From: Hemicordylus capensis
Lineage: Eukaryota > Chordata > Lepidosauria > Squamata > Cordylidae
Direction of reading: 5' to 3'
Assembly (NCBI RefSeq): GCF_027244095.1
Contig: NC_069661.1
Location: 13,588,001 to 13,652,000 of the forward strand
Length of the DNA: 64,000 nucleotides
Part shown: piece after piece, positions 25,601 through 33,862 of the stretch
How positions within the stretch are numbered: position 1 is the stretch's first letter
How the letters are laid out: each line of letters begins with the position of its first letter
Made by a program: the position numbers and the translations under genes
The notes under the pieces: model-generated
Told to the model about the DNA's origin: nothing
Seen by the model: only the letters and a program-made list of their open reading frames with translations
Database searches by the model: none

Positions 25601-28600
25601 CTGTCTGAAAGCACTCTAAATCTAGTGTTAGGCCATATGCAGGACTTGAGAAATGTTGGCTCTGTTCACCAACCAGACAATTCTACTCATCAAGCTGTGT
25701 TAGTATATCCAGATTCCACCCCAACTCCGCTCACCAGGCATCATTTTTCACTTGTCACAGGCAAGTAGACTAGTGGATTTTCTGAGCCGTGTGTGTGTGT
25801 GTGTGTACTTGTCTGTGATGAGTCTGACAAGTTTAAAAAATCCTGACAAGTAGTGTACTAACACAGCTTGGTGAGTAAAATTTTTGTCTGGCTGGTGAAC
25901 AGAGCCAAAGATTCTTGACCCCTGCACATATATGTATATAGAGCACACGACCTAACAGAGTGCTTTCACTCAGTTTTATTGCAGGCTGAAGCATGTGGTA
26001 CTGTACCTGCAGCATATGGGGGAATGATGCTGAGGGTAATGGTCCTAGCAGTTTCAGTATTGATACAGCAGTTGTGGTGGTATCATAGATATTAATATAT
26101 TAAAAATCCATTAGGATTTACAAATCTTGCTTGCTTCTTGGACCACATGCATCTGCCTTTAAAAAAACCCAACCACGAACATCTAGCTAATACATTACTG
26201 GTGACCACTGCAATCCTGTGGCAAATTATCTTGTTCAAGTCACACCGAAATTTTCCAACCAACATTTTAAACTGAGAGGAAAGTAGGGCAAAAATCATGT
26301 GGAAGCCTTTCAGAGCAATCATAAAGCAAGTGAATAATGTTATTAGTGCCTTAAAACAAATGGTTTCTTTAGCAGCTAAGATGAGAGTTACACTGTACAA
26401 GTGAGTGAAACTGTTGCATATTACCAACATGATGGGACTGTGGAATGGGTATAATTTCCTATACGAACAGCTGCAATAAGGTTAATTCTAAATAAATACA
26501 TTGGAATATTGGGTATTAAGTCAGGCATGTCCAGGTAGAAAACTAGACCAATGCCTGGCTATTTGAAATTAACTAAAATTGAAGTATCAATTCTTTGTCC
26601 CATAAATGGACGAGAAATAGAATAGAACCTTTAAAAATCAGGATCTTTTTTCAAAACTACTATATTTCCCATTTTTAAATACACAAATTCATACTTCTCA
26701 AAGTCCAAAAGTGAGCATCACTGACTTTATTTTTGGTGCTGATCGTATAAAATGTGTTTCTCTACAGAACCTTGATAAAAGTGTGGTGGGTTCATAATGA
26801 CTGACATCCAATGCAAACACACAAGAAGGGGACAAACATAAATGCAGTAGAGTCCAAGAATTCATGGTACTGAAAATGCCCTCTTAAAAGATTAGCTTGC
26901 AGTTGTACCAAGTAACTATAATTTTATATCACCATTTGCAATATGTATGTGACAACTTTGGCCTGGACTGTTCTGATGCCAAGAGACTTGAGCTCATTTT
27001 GGTTCTGGAGAAATTGGTTTGATACCCCAATCCAGATCCACATGTACTCAAGTCCAATTCAGATATTACATGGTATTGTAGGTACACAAGCATTTGCTGC
27101 AGTAAACTCTTCAGTGCTGCATGAAGTATGGATTGGCTCTCATGTGACCACATGCCTCTCTTGGCTGTGCAGGCTTTGCCATTGACAGAGCACATGCTCC
27201 ACTCTGCAAAAAGTCCCAGGTAGCACTGGGAAATATCCCTGTCTGAAAACCTGGAACACTGCTTCCAGTCACTGCAGACACTACTGAGCTGAGTGACTTC
27301 CACAGAGTAGTCCAGCTTTGTGGAAGGCAGCTCCATATCTTCATGTGTTCTGATCAATGCTTTCTTTTCTGCATGCACAGATTAGGTCACTTCATTGAAA
27401 TGAATGGGAAAACTCTGTATTTACATCAAAGCTGCTGCACCCATAAGCAACAACTAGTTAGCGTTAAAAGTTTCACCACAGATGTTTCAATGATGAAACA
27501 ATTAAAAGAAACAGAACGGATGAATCGAGCATTTCAGACACACATTAGAAAAAATCTGAAGCAAGCATTATTAAATATGTTCGAGAATAAGGGTGAAGGA
27601 AGTTATTCTGCCTGAATCCCAACCTTTCACACATTACTTTGAAATAGGCGCCATTAATTTTAAAAGAAACTGCTGCTATGTGAATAGGTGCAGACCCCAT
27701 AGGCTTAAAGAAATTCTTGGACCCTCACCAGCAACAATATAATTACAGACACCACGTGTGCATTTTCTACCTGCACTGGCCAGACTGTTACCAAAATTGA
27801 ATGGTGGCGCCGAGGTAGTAGACACACCAAAATTCCCAATATTAAAATTCACTGCAGGGTTAGCAGTTAATCCAAAACCCCCAAAATTAAACCCACTGGC
27901 AGTGGAGTTTGCCGTTTCAAGCCCACCAAATCCTGACGAGCGGGAAGCAGAAAGAAAGCAAGGCAGTGTTAGAATTCAAACATTGAAGCAGTACAACCAT
28001 TTTTGGTCAGTAGAAGTAAGAGAATAGAGCAAAAACAAGGAAGAACACACTTAAACTATGTCAAGCAACAGTTCTTAAAGTACAAGAGTGAAGTTTCCTG
28101 CTCCTAATTCTAGAGGTCACAATTTATTTTGCCAAACTGTATCAGCGGTCTTCTAGTCCAACCCTCCTACTCAGCAACTCTTACTAGTGGCAGCAGAGAT
28201 CCTGCTCAGCTAGCAGTAGAAAACAGGCATGTCAGAGGAGCCCTTTTGCTTTACTTCGGAAAAGAAAGTATTACTTTTGTTTTTCCTCTGAGGACTGTGT
28301 ATGTCATCAAGACATCTAAAAGTACTTGTACAACCAGTTTGATGATACCATCCCTATCTACTTATACATTTATTCTGTCCTCTCCCCACCCCACCCCGGC
28401 TGATCTGTAATAATATTTTTACAATGACCCATCTCCAAAATAAATATATTGACAGGCTAACTTTTGCCTTTTTATTTTTCCTAGAAGGGCTGTGCTTGTA
28501 CCTATAATAACAACAACGTGGCTGGCAGAAATTCAACAGGTGAAGCTCCCACCCACCCCACTTCTATTAACAGCTCCGGGTGGTTTTCTGCCAAGGATGA

Positions 28601-28838
28601 CCACTCCACCATGGGAGGGGTGTGTGTGTTGGTCTGGGAAGGGGCTGCATTTTGCTAGGGGGAAGAATACAGCCCCCACGGTTGCTATGGAGCCGAGGCG
28701 CGCGCGCACCTCCCTCCTGTTCCCCCCTCCCCACACGTCCCCTAGCCAAATACCTCCCGTCTTTTCTCCATCCTCTCACTCACCCACAGGGTTTGTGGCG
28801 GCTGCAGCGCCAGTGGCTGCCCCAAAGTTGAAAGCCAT
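7767..28838 (-). CDS. NUP54: NUP54, nucleoporin p54 (13 coding exons)
   Basis: Exons join in frame into 556 residues, or 502 if the phase-neutral exon 2 is skipped; human NUP54 has 507. Residues 1-147 form an FG-repeat region with 13 FG dipeptides and a glycine-rich GTGLGTGLGTGLGFGGF stretch. About 149-370 is the conserved alpha/beta region (LLGDERDAILAKWNQLQAFW, VVERSPNGTSRRVPATTLYA). About 371-545 is the helical coiled-coil part (GFKELLRRLKVQDQM, LQVLIKQEIQRKSGYAIQ), ending RGGVFS. NUP54 binds NUP62 and NUP58 in the central transport channel of the nuclear pore; its FG repeats contact transport receptors. Exons (high to low): 28784-28838, 27771-27932, 23800-23883, 23525-23665, 21581-21807, 21186-21373, 19945-20141, 18537-18591, 16836-16929, 14563-14670, 10197-10316, 8981-9091, 7767-7895. 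All introns are GT-AG. The start is the first ATG, giving the conserved MAFNFG. No defect is seen. Confidence 0.98.
8464..8647. mobile_element. Palindromic MITE with a 20-base perfect inner stem
   Basis: Ends are GGTTGCCATATGGAAA and its near-complement TTTCCATATGGCAGCC. Inside, AATTTCAGCAGGTGCAGCTT (8528-8547) is exactly complementary to 8566-8585. It is non-coding. No convincing target duplication was found. Confidence 0.7.
8981..9091 (-). CDS. NUP54: NUP54 exon 12
   Basis: 111 bases, GRLNELMSQIRMQNHFGAVR to LLREIKQ, identical in essence to human. Donor GTGAGT. Confidence 0.98.
9967..10083. mobile_element. Half-copy of the 8464-8647 palindromic MITE
   Basis: It repeats the AAGATGCACCTGCTGAAATT and GGAGACCTG...TTTCCATGGGGCAGCC portions of the element at 8464-8647 but lacks the other arm. 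It is in NUP54 intron 11, close to exon 11. Confidence 0.65.
10197..10316 (-). CDS. NUP54: NUP54 exon 11
   Basis: 120 bases, VLIKQEIQRKSGYAIQADEE to NAPTQFK, phase 0 at both ends. The donor is GTTAGC, weaker than the others. A palindromic repeat half-copy ends about 114 bases downstream. Confidence 0.98.
10714..10970 (-). mobile_element. SINE (5S-like head, CR1-like tail), minus-strand copy
   Basis: The plus strand begins with the reversed tail (TAGGAACATAGGCAGCTGCC) and ends with the reversed 5S-like block ACCCTGCTTAGC. It belongs to the same family as 33549-33862 and 61028-61338 but is truncated at its head. Confidence 0.82.
12140..12310 (+). mobile_element. CR1-type LINE fragment
   Basis: It contains ATCATAGAGTTTTGGAGTTG and TCTAGTCCAACCCCCAGCTC, the widespread sauropsid CR1-derived signature. 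It is short and diverged. A related piece lies at 33060-33290 and a scrap at 28115-28195. Confidence 0.6.
13165..13322 (-). mobile_element. tRNA-headed SINE, minus-strand fragment
   Basis: Reverse complement of the family at 43785-44013: it contains GGGGATTCAAACTGGCAAC (B-box region) and TGCTTGTTAGTCAAGCATTT. The tail is missing or degraded. Confidence 0.7.
13525..13605. repeat. Compound microsatellite (TAGA)n then (TA)n
   Basis: About eight TAGA units are followed directly by more than twenty TA units. It lies in NUP54 intron 10 and is likely to be highly length-variable. Confidence 0.95.
14563..14670 (-). CDS. NUP54: NUP54 exon 10
   Basis: 108 bases in phase 0 at both ends, encoding IISEDISELQKNQTTTMAKI to SHRTLQ, a heptad-rich coiled-coil segment. 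Donor GTAAGC; acceptor GCTAG. Confidence 0.98.
15020..16144 (+). mobile_element. CR1-like LINE 3' end, split by an hAT-like insertion
   Basis: The plus strand reads as the C-terminal end of a jockey/CR1-type reverse transcriptase (a PHWEYQVQFWSP-like stretch, then REFHRL-region equivalents ending near SINGY), followed by a 3' UTR ending CAGGGCTGTTCTTATGTTC. It is 5'-truncated, as is usual for LINEs, and interrupted at 15648-16059. Related 3' ends occur at 38028-38672 (minus), 53285-53520 (plus), 54690-54862 (plus) and 34612-34735 (minus). Confidence 0.85.
15648..16059. mobile_element. 412-base foldback hAT-like element nested in the LINE
   Basis: Termini TAGGGATGTGC and the near-complement GAACATCCCTA; exact 8-base duplication GTGGCAAC at 15640-15647 and 16060-16067. 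The two halves are inverted copies of each other (CACTGCCGCCCC, GAAGAGGAC). The insertion split the LINE 3' UTR, so it is younger than the LINE. It has no coding capacity. Confidence 0.9.
16836..16929 (-). CDS. NUP54: NUP54 exon 9
   Basis: 94 bases encoding LIPVPMVGFKELLRRLKV and DQMTKQHQTRLD, the start of the helical region. Donor GTGAGC after GAT. Confidence 0.97.
17472..18186. repeat. Tandem array of four ~145-base units with inverted edges
   Basis: TTTGGTTCAAA-type starts occur at 17510, 17650, 17800, 17936 and, altered, at 18082, giving spacings of 140, 150, 136 and 146. Each unit has a GCCATCTTGGAT-like block and a CATCATCACAAAC-like block. The array is bounded by AGCCTACTTTCC on the left and its exact complement GGAAAGTAGGCT plus an A-run on the right. 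It might be a LINE 3' UTR or an unclassified element; I cannot assign a family. Confidence 0.85.
18537..18591 (-). CDS. NUP54: NUP54 exon 8
   Basis: 55 bases encoding VDPIIWEQAKVDNPDPE. Donor GTAAGT, ending in phase 2. This small exon links the alpha/beta region to the coiled coil. Confidence 0.97.
19175..19302 (+). mobile_element. L2-like LINE 3' tail
   Basis: It reads TTGTGAGCTGCCCCGAAC, then GGGTATAAATATTTTAAAT and AAATA repeats, the standard L2-type 3' end. Similar tails: about 11130-11190 (minus), 24645-24720 (minus), 32100-32165 (minus), 44475-44625 (plus). Confidence 0.7.
19640..19836 (+). mobile_element. SINE, tRNA-like promoter and CR1-like tail
   Basis: The head ATAGATCAGTGCTAGGGCAT resembles a Pol III A box and CCAGGTTCTATTC a B box. 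The tail ends GGCAGCTTCCTATGTACC. No 5S-like part is present in this copy. Confidence 0.8.
19945..20141 (-). CDS. NUP54: NUP54 exon 7
   Basis: 197 bases, TEVVIYVVERSPNGTSRR through QANIKNQLQQLGVTFTM to IKQLLQNPPA. The reading matches human with few changes. The acceptor is TTTTAG. Confidence 0.98.
20590..21013. mobile_element. Tigger/pogo-like non-autonomous DNA transposon
   Basis: Ends CAGGTGGCCCTCGTTATTTG and, reversed, CAGGAGACCCTCATTATCTG match the Tigger terminal style, and TA flanks both sides (20588-20589, 21014-21015) as expected for Tc1/mariner-group insertion. It is 424 bases long with no transposase. Confidence 0.78.
21186..21373 (-). CDS. NUP54: NUP54 exon 6
   Basis: 188 bases, from AVGYSCMPNNKDEDG through RSQQQQLVESLHRILG to VKTLPDD. 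Part of the alpha/beta region. Donor GTAAGT; intron 5 is short (207 bases). Confidence 0.98.
21581..21807 (-). CDS. NUP54: NUP54 exon 5
   Basis: 227 bases ending in phase 0. Encodes LGGLFSQPAQAPTQSNQL through AILAKWNQLQAFWGTG to NPFCRFK, nearly identical to human. It marks the change from FG repeats to the folded region. Confidence 0.98.
21808..23524. other. NUP54 intron 4
   Basis: About 1.7 kb with no repeat or gene I recognise; it appears to be unique intronic sequence. Confidence 0.6.
23525..23665 (-). CDS. NUP54: NUP54 exon 4, GLFG/FG and glycine-rich segment
   Basis: 141 bases encoding LFGATQNKGFGFGTGFG, the GTGLGTGLGTGLGFGGF run and a polyglutamine stretch. It supplies five FG dipeptides. 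Donor GTAAGC. The intron to exon 3 is only 134 bases. Confidence 0.96.
23800..23883 (-). CDS. NUP54: NUP54 exon 3
   Basis: 84 bases, phase 1-1. Encodes AFGGFGATTAPAGSTFSFS and onward to NTGTT, matching the human segment after the start region. Donor is GTAAGT; acceptor ends CTAG. Confidence 0.95.
24160..24448. mobile_element. Truncated hAT-like foldback (TAGGGATGTGC family)
   Basis: The right end GTTCGTGCACATCCCT and the preceding GAACCGGTTTGGAGGCC match the families at 15648-16059 and 47219-47782. The left terminus is not visible, so the start is approximate. Confidence 0.65.
24476..24619. mobile_element. hAT-like MITE, CAGGGATTCTCAA family
   Basis: Starts CAGAGATTCTAAGC, folds on TACAACTCCCATCATCCCC, ends GGTTGAGAACCCCTA. 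It is flanked by CTCTAGAG and GTCTAGAA, a diverged 8-base duplication. Other copies: 36373-36514, 45504-45643, 53002-53137, with remnants near 14310, 33470, 50240, 52170, 54375, 56100 and 57000. Confidence 0.75.
25612..25960. repeat. Foldback pair with arms of about 90-110 bases
   Basis: GGCTCTGTTCACCAACCAGACAA in the left arm (about 25660-25682) reappears reversed as TTTGTCTGGCTGGTGAACAG at about 25880-25900, and GCTGTGTTAGTA occurs in both arms. A (GT)n run at about 25786-25806 lies in the loop. Probably a MITE; its ends are not defined. Confidence 0.7.
27180..27300 (+). mobile_element. Degraded SINE (same family as 19640-19836)
   Basis: It has AAAGTCCCAGGTAGCACTGG and CCAGTCACTGCAGACACTAC, diverged forms of the SINE body. 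It is old, with the tail eroded. Confidence 0.5.
27771..27932 (-). CDS. NUP54: NUP54 exon 2, extra FG-repeat cassette (phase 1-1)
   Basis: The 162 bases are open in the gene's frame. They have a good acceptor (pyrimidine tract, then CGTCAG) and donor (CAG then GTAGAA). They encode 54 residues with five FG dipeptides (pattern GFGG, FNFGGFG, GNFG, FNFG). Human NUP54, as I recall it, goes straight from exon 1 to the equivalent of exon 3, so this exon is additional relative to human. Because both edges are phase 1, it can be included or skipped without shifting frame. That it is expressed is inferred from splice sites and FG content. Confidence 0.82.
28784..28838 (-). CDS. NUP54: NUP54 exon 1 (coding part)
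   Basis: Encodes residues 1-18, MAFNFGAATGAAAATNPV, plus the first base of codon 19. Donor GGTGAGTG; ends in phase 1. The MAFNFG start is shared with other vertebrate NUP54 proteins and fixes the initiation codon. Confidence 0.96.
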
Positions 28839-29300
28839 GAGGCGACCAGGGCACGGGAAGGCAGCAAAAACCAGCACCCGGGAAAGTCCAGCCTTCGTTA
28901 GCGTCCGGCTAGAAACTACAACTGTGAAGAAGAAAGCTACGACTAGGTCATAGAGAGATCGGGTAGGAAAATACTAGAACGGCAAGAAGCATGGACTTCC
29001 GGTAAACATCGGAATTGGCGAGGAGGAACTCAAGAGTGGTGTCGCTCTATCTCATGGTCCCTCTAGGGTTAAAAGGCCTTCTCCTCTGCAGGGACATTCA
29101 GGAGGGGGGGCGGCTATTTAAACTTCGGATCATTAGTTTTAGATGTGGGACTCTATTGTTGTTCTATCTCTATGAGCCAGGCTCCGCCTTCACACGGACG
29201 TCAAAACAGTTAGCCTGTTGGTTGCCGCGGTAAAGGAGGAGCGAGCGAGAGAGCGAAAGTCGTCGTGGTGCATGTTGATGACGCATGGCTGAGCAGCAGG
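28839..29300 (-). promoter_or_regulatory. NUP54: NUP54 5' UTR and promoter, CpG-bearing, TATA-less
   Basis: The stretch just upstream of the NUP54 ATG is richer in CpG than its surroundings, as expected of a housekeeping promoter. ACTTCCGG at 28995-29002 (CCGGAAGT on the gene strand) is an ETS/GABP-type site about 157 bases upstream of the ATG. Another TTTCCGG is near 29354 and a TGACGCA (ATF-like) at about 29279-29285. I see no TATA box. The transcription start is not determined. Confidence 0.6.
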
Positions 29301-29621
29301 AACGTGTTATAGAGATATGAAAATGCGAGAGTAACCAATCTCAGCCGCTCACTAATTTCCGGGGTTACCGGGTATTGGAAATCTTTTTTTTTTTTTTAAT
29401 TATAAGGCAGACGTGAGGCCGTTGTGACTGTGTTCCAAAAACACTCCTATGCTTTTTCTGTCCCAGGTATTAGTTTGTGTAAAATTTTGTTTTTTGATTA
29501 AAGACTATGGCACCCAGAGACTCAAGCCAGGAGATATGCCACTGTAGTCTTTTTCTATGTACTCTTCCATGCATAGGCCCTTCTGAAACTCCTAGACTGA
29601 CTCATCTGACATTACCTTGTT

Positions 29622-29790
29622 TATATAGGAAGATGCCTTAGAAAGAGATCACTTAGTGCAGTACTCTGACTGGCAGCAGCTCTCCAAGGTTTTATTAGAC
29701 AACTCCCCCAGCCCTATCTGTACTGGAGATCTCAGGGTTTTCAACCTGGGTCCTTTTGCTTACAAAGCAGGTGCTGTATCCATTTCCAGT
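29622..29790 (-). mobile_element. SINE, minus-strand copy
   Basis: Contains GACTGGCAGCAGCTCTCCAAG and, reversed, the promoter-region remnant. The head is truncated and diverged. Confidence 0.65.
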
Positions 29791-31099
29791 TATTACAGTA
29801 TTTTTTCTTCCTTAATAAAAGTAAGATATATATTAATAGTTTATTTTATGATCTTATGTTTATTATAACAACATTGTTAATATATATTGTTATAATATGG
29901 GGCATATAATAATTGTTGTTATATTATTATGCTAATATAATCTTATCAACCATTGATCTTAACAAGCATTTTGGTATAAGAATTCAGTCTGTTGAAGAAT
30001 TCCTTCAAGAAGAATTCCTTCTGTTGGTCCTAAATTTCCATAAAATCCATTTCACACCATTGTCAGCAATGTGGTTTCCTCTCTTCCAGATCACAGGCAG
30101 AGTGGGAATCTGTTGTCCATTTGTTCAACAGCTCACATGTAGAGGGGCTGGGGAAACTGTGCACAGGCCCATTGCATCCTATTTTACATGTGCGATTCGC
30201 TAGGATGCCAGCCACCATTTACATGTACTTTAGTACTAAAAGGGCAATGGACAAAAAAACCCTTTCCTCCTATACTAAACAAATGGCTACTTGTCAGGCA
30301 GGGTTAACTTGAGGATTTGGCAGTCCCCCTTCCTCAGCAAGGGACAGAGGGTGTAGGGCACGCAAATGGAGAGCACACTCCTGAGTCCTCTGCCAGATGA
30401 TTCAAACAAACAAGCAAGCCAAGGGTTTTATTTATTTAAACAACCTTCCAATTCTCCGCAGTGTAAACTAGAGGGATATTCTTCAATATTTTCCATATCA
30501 CGATTGCTCTTTAGTTAGTAACTGCTAGTTTTAAGACTAAGAGGCAAAGTAGTCCATATGATGCCTTTTGTTTGAACTCTCCCCCAGACCTTCTGAGAGT
30601 CCCCTGCTGGCTTGAGCCCTAGATGCTATCCCAAGGTGGCTGGCTCCCTATGAGTGCACACTCCTGGCACAATCCGCTACTTCCATGCCAGTTGTCCAAA
30701 TCTAGAAATGCTGGCATATCCTGCAGCACTTCCCTCTGGCACCCATCTGTAAAGTACGATTGTAGTTGGTTAGATGTCAGCTTACTGGAAGCACTGCAAG
30801 AATAGCCGTTTCCAGGTTCAGATGAGACAACTGGTGTGAAGGTAGTGTCTCATGTAGTGAATGTGTGCTCATGGGAAACTGGTGGTTTGAGGCAAGCTTA
30901 TATTAGAATTTCCTTGCTAAAAGGAATACATGTTACGCTATGTGTGAACCTGCCCATACCGTCAATATCAGCTCCTACGAGCACTTGTGAGCTTGGGCCA
31001 GATTCTCAGAAATGGCTACTTGCCTGTCAGAATCTCACACCTGGATGACTGTCTGCTGCCTTGGTCCAAGAATAGCAAAATCTGATCGCTTCTCCCCCC

Positions 31100-31340
31100 C
31101 CCCGCCCACACACTATTTTATTTTATTTTTACATTTATATCCCACTCTTCCTCCAAGGAGCCCAGAGTGGTGTACCACATACTTGAGTTTCTTCTCACAA
31201 CAACCCTGTGAAGTAGGTTAGGCCGAGAGAGAAGTGACTGGCCCAGAGTCACCCAGCTAGTATCATGGCTGAATGGGGATTTGAACTCGGGTCTCCCCGG
31301 TCCTAGTCCAACACTTTAACCACTACACTACGCTGGCTCT
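31100..31340 (-). mobile_element. Sauria-type tRNA-derived SINE
   Basis: On the minus strand it starts AGAGCCAGCGTAGTGTAGTG (A box region) and has GAGTTCAAATCCCC (B box), then a core, ending in GGGATATAAATGTAAAAAT. Two near-identical relatives are at 50398-50618 and 58133-58370, all minus strand. The family name is from recall. Confidence 0.8.
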
Positions 31341-32589
31341 GTTTGTCTGTCAAACATGGTCACCTGACAGAATCTGCTTTGACCACCAATATTTTCCTCT
31401 TTTTACAGGGGTAAAACTAGAGCAAATGTAATTTTTACAAAGGGGAGGTTTACGAAATGTGTGTGCTTTGTTTCCCTGGAGAAAGATGATGATGATATGA
31501 AAGTTAAAGAATGGAAAGAAAAGGCCATGAAACAAACAAAAAAGCTGTTTAATCTGATATTACACATTCGTGGACAAATATCAGTGATATGACAACCATC
31601 AGTTCATTCATTACACACATGACAGAAGAATGAGCCACACGGTTAGGAGTCAAAGACAGACACTACTCTTTGAAGGAGCTGCCCTGATTGACCCAAGAAG
31701 GATTTCTCCCAACAAGAATTTAACACTTTATATAGTTGACATATTAGGGCCATGTCTGCTACTCAATTTCCCTTTTTGCATAACAATGTCCCCAGATAGC
31801 AGTCTGCAGTACACACATACGCATCTTTGTCTATCTTTTGTGCAAGTTTTAGTTTTAAATGTGCATAAGAAAATGTATTAACAAAAAGGTGGCATATGCC
31901 ATGAGCATGGAAACCCCTGGTGGGAATCTCAACTCAGTCCTGAAATCACGGAGTGGCCTCCACTTACTGACTCTCAAGCTTAGCTCCCCACCCTGCAACA
32001 TGGAGATGATACTGGCCTACCTATACTTACAGGATTGTTGTAAAGACCACAGAGCCAACTCATAGGAGAAGCACTTTGAACATTTAAGATATGCAGTAAA
32101 TATTCATTAATGGTTAAACTTGTATACCGCCTTTAATTAAAACAATCCCAAGGTGCTTTTATACAGACACCATCATTATTATAGTTGCATTCTGCACAGT
32201 TCCAGAGACCTCGGGTTTTTCCAATGCAGTCAAAGGTAAAGGTAAAGTGTGCCGTCAAGTCAATTTTGACTCCTGGCGCGCACAGAGCCCTGTGGTTTTC
32301 TTTGGAAGAATACAGGCTCCAAAACTACTCTGCAGGTGGAAACTTTAGGCTTGCTATCTTACATACTACCAGTTAAAAAGCACACTTGAAACATGGTAAT
32401 GCAGTGGTTTTTCAAGCTGTGTTTTGGGGAAACAGGGTTCCTTGGGAGCTTATCTGGGGATTCTTCAACGAGGAAATCAGTAACAGCAGAGAAGCTTCCT
32501 TGAAAGTTTTACCTGTCAGTAGTGATCTTCCACTGCAAGGAGAGCGCTGGGTAGGTTCATGCATGACAATACTACCCCTGCTAACTTGA

Positions 32590-32852
32590 CTACTGACTAC
32601 CCCTGCTAACTTGGCAAAGAGGCACCTTTCAACCTGGTGATTCTCTTAATTTAGCAGGGGGAGAGTAACTGGCCCTGTCCAGCCCAGCACAGTACCTCCA
32701 GTGACTGTTGCTGGTGTCTGTCTTATGTTTCTTTTTAGATTGTGAGCCCTTTGGGGACAGGGTTCCATCTTATTTGTTTGTTATTTCTCCGTGTAAACTA
32801 CTCAGCCATTTTTTGGAGGGGCAGTATAGAAATCAAATGAATGAATGAATAC
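32590..32852 (+). mobile_element. L2-like LINE 3' end
   Basis: It carries GATTGTGAGCCCTTTGGGGA, CTCCGTGTAAACTACTCAGCC, and a GAATGAAT tail after GGGGCAGTATAGAAATC. Other copies: 42335-42562 (minus), 44155-44420 (minus), 44885-45100 (plus). Confidence 0.75.
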
Positions 32853-33059
32853 GATGGATTTTGATGTGAGCCAACCTCAAGTGCAATTTCTTCCCCAAAA
32901 AAGAGCTTGAAGATTGATATTTCGGTTGCTGTTGTGGGCCCAAGTTCAAAACAGAAGGATGTGCAGGTAGCAGAAAGGGGGAGTGATAGTTGGGCAATAG
33001 ATCCTTGTCTTTAGTTTGACTCTTAAACTAATCTTGCTGTTAGCCACTCACCCAGAGCA

Positions 33060-33290
33060 AACAGCTCATAGAATGTCAGAGTTGGAAGGGACCTGGGAGG
33101 TCTTGCAGTCCAACCCATCCAGCTGCCAGACCTGCAGCTAAGACCATGCTGTGACACATTAGCATTTCTACACAGACCAGCCCTTCTGTACGACAGCTGG
33201 TCAAGGGTTTTGGACATATTAAAACATTGTCTCTTGAGCTGTTTGGGAGGCATATTGGTGGAGTGCTGTGCTCCATTTTCCTGCACCTAG
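33060..33290 (+). mobile_element. CR1-type LINE fragment
   Basis: CATAGAATGTCAGAGTTGG, AGGGACCTGGGAGGTC and CAGTCCAACCCATCCAGC mark a sauropsid CR1-derived fragment. Diverged and without coding capacity. Confidence 0.6.
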
Positions 33291-33548
33291 TACTAAACAA
33301 CCTTAGGGCAGGAACAGGCCCATATGGAGTCTAGCAGAAGCAACCCAGAAGTTGTTACCCTTAGTGTTATAAATCACTAATGCTAGAACTAATCTCCAAA
33401 TTAACTGGGGAACCTGGCTTAAAGAGGGACTTTTGCTGAATGTAGGTTCCTAATAATATGGGATAAGAGAGGGGTTCTCAAATTTGGGTCCCCAGAATGT
33501 TGTTGAACTACATTGCTTTAGGAGTTGAAGTCCAACAACTACAATAAT

Positions 33549-33862
33549 GGGAGGAGAGCTGGTCTTGTGGTAACAAGCATGGAATTGTCCCCTTTACTAA
33601 GCAGGGTCTGTCCTGGTTTTCAGTTGAATGGGAGACTATATGTGTGAACATTGTAAGAAGTTCTCCTTAAGAGAAAGGGCCGCTCTGGGAAGAGCATCTG
33701 CATGCAGAAAGGTTCCAAGTTCCCTCTCTGGCATTTCTAAGATACGCCTGAGTGTGATTCCTGCCTGCAACCTTTAAGAAGCTGCTGCTAGTCTATGTAG
33801 ACAATACTGAGCTCAATGGACCAATGGTCTGACTCAATATAAGGCAGCTTCCCTATGTTCCT
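33549..33862 (+). mobile_element. SINE with 5S rRNA-like head, inserted in an hAT-like MITE
   Basis: Starts GGGAGGAGAGCTGGTCTTG; CTAAGCAGGGTC and GAATGGGAGAC match the 5S rRNA internal promoter blocks; the tail ends GGCAGCTTCCCTATGTTCC. Left (33470-33545) and right (33868-33905) flanks are the two halves of a CAGGGATTCTCAA-type MITE, so the SINE inserted after it. Confidence 0.82.

Larger units (their letters stand above)
23884..27770. other. NUP54 intron 2
   Basis: From the left: a truncated TAGGGATGTGC-family element (about 24160-24448), an hAT-like MITE (24476-24619), an L2-like scrap, a small duplication of ACCTCCTACCCTCCTTTGTG (25217, 25252), a foldback pair (25612-25960) and a degraded SINE (27180-27300). 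25970-27100 and 27310-27770 look unique. Confidence 0.6.

Noticed and set aside
27343-27615. A 90-residue open frame in NUP54 intron 2
   Set aside because: No similarity to a known family was recognised and it has no splice or promoter context; it looks like chance.
28492-28953. A 153-residue open frame antisense to NUP54 exon 1
   Set aside because: It covers the GC-rich promoter and exon 1 of NUP54 on the opposite strand; low stop density comes from base composition.
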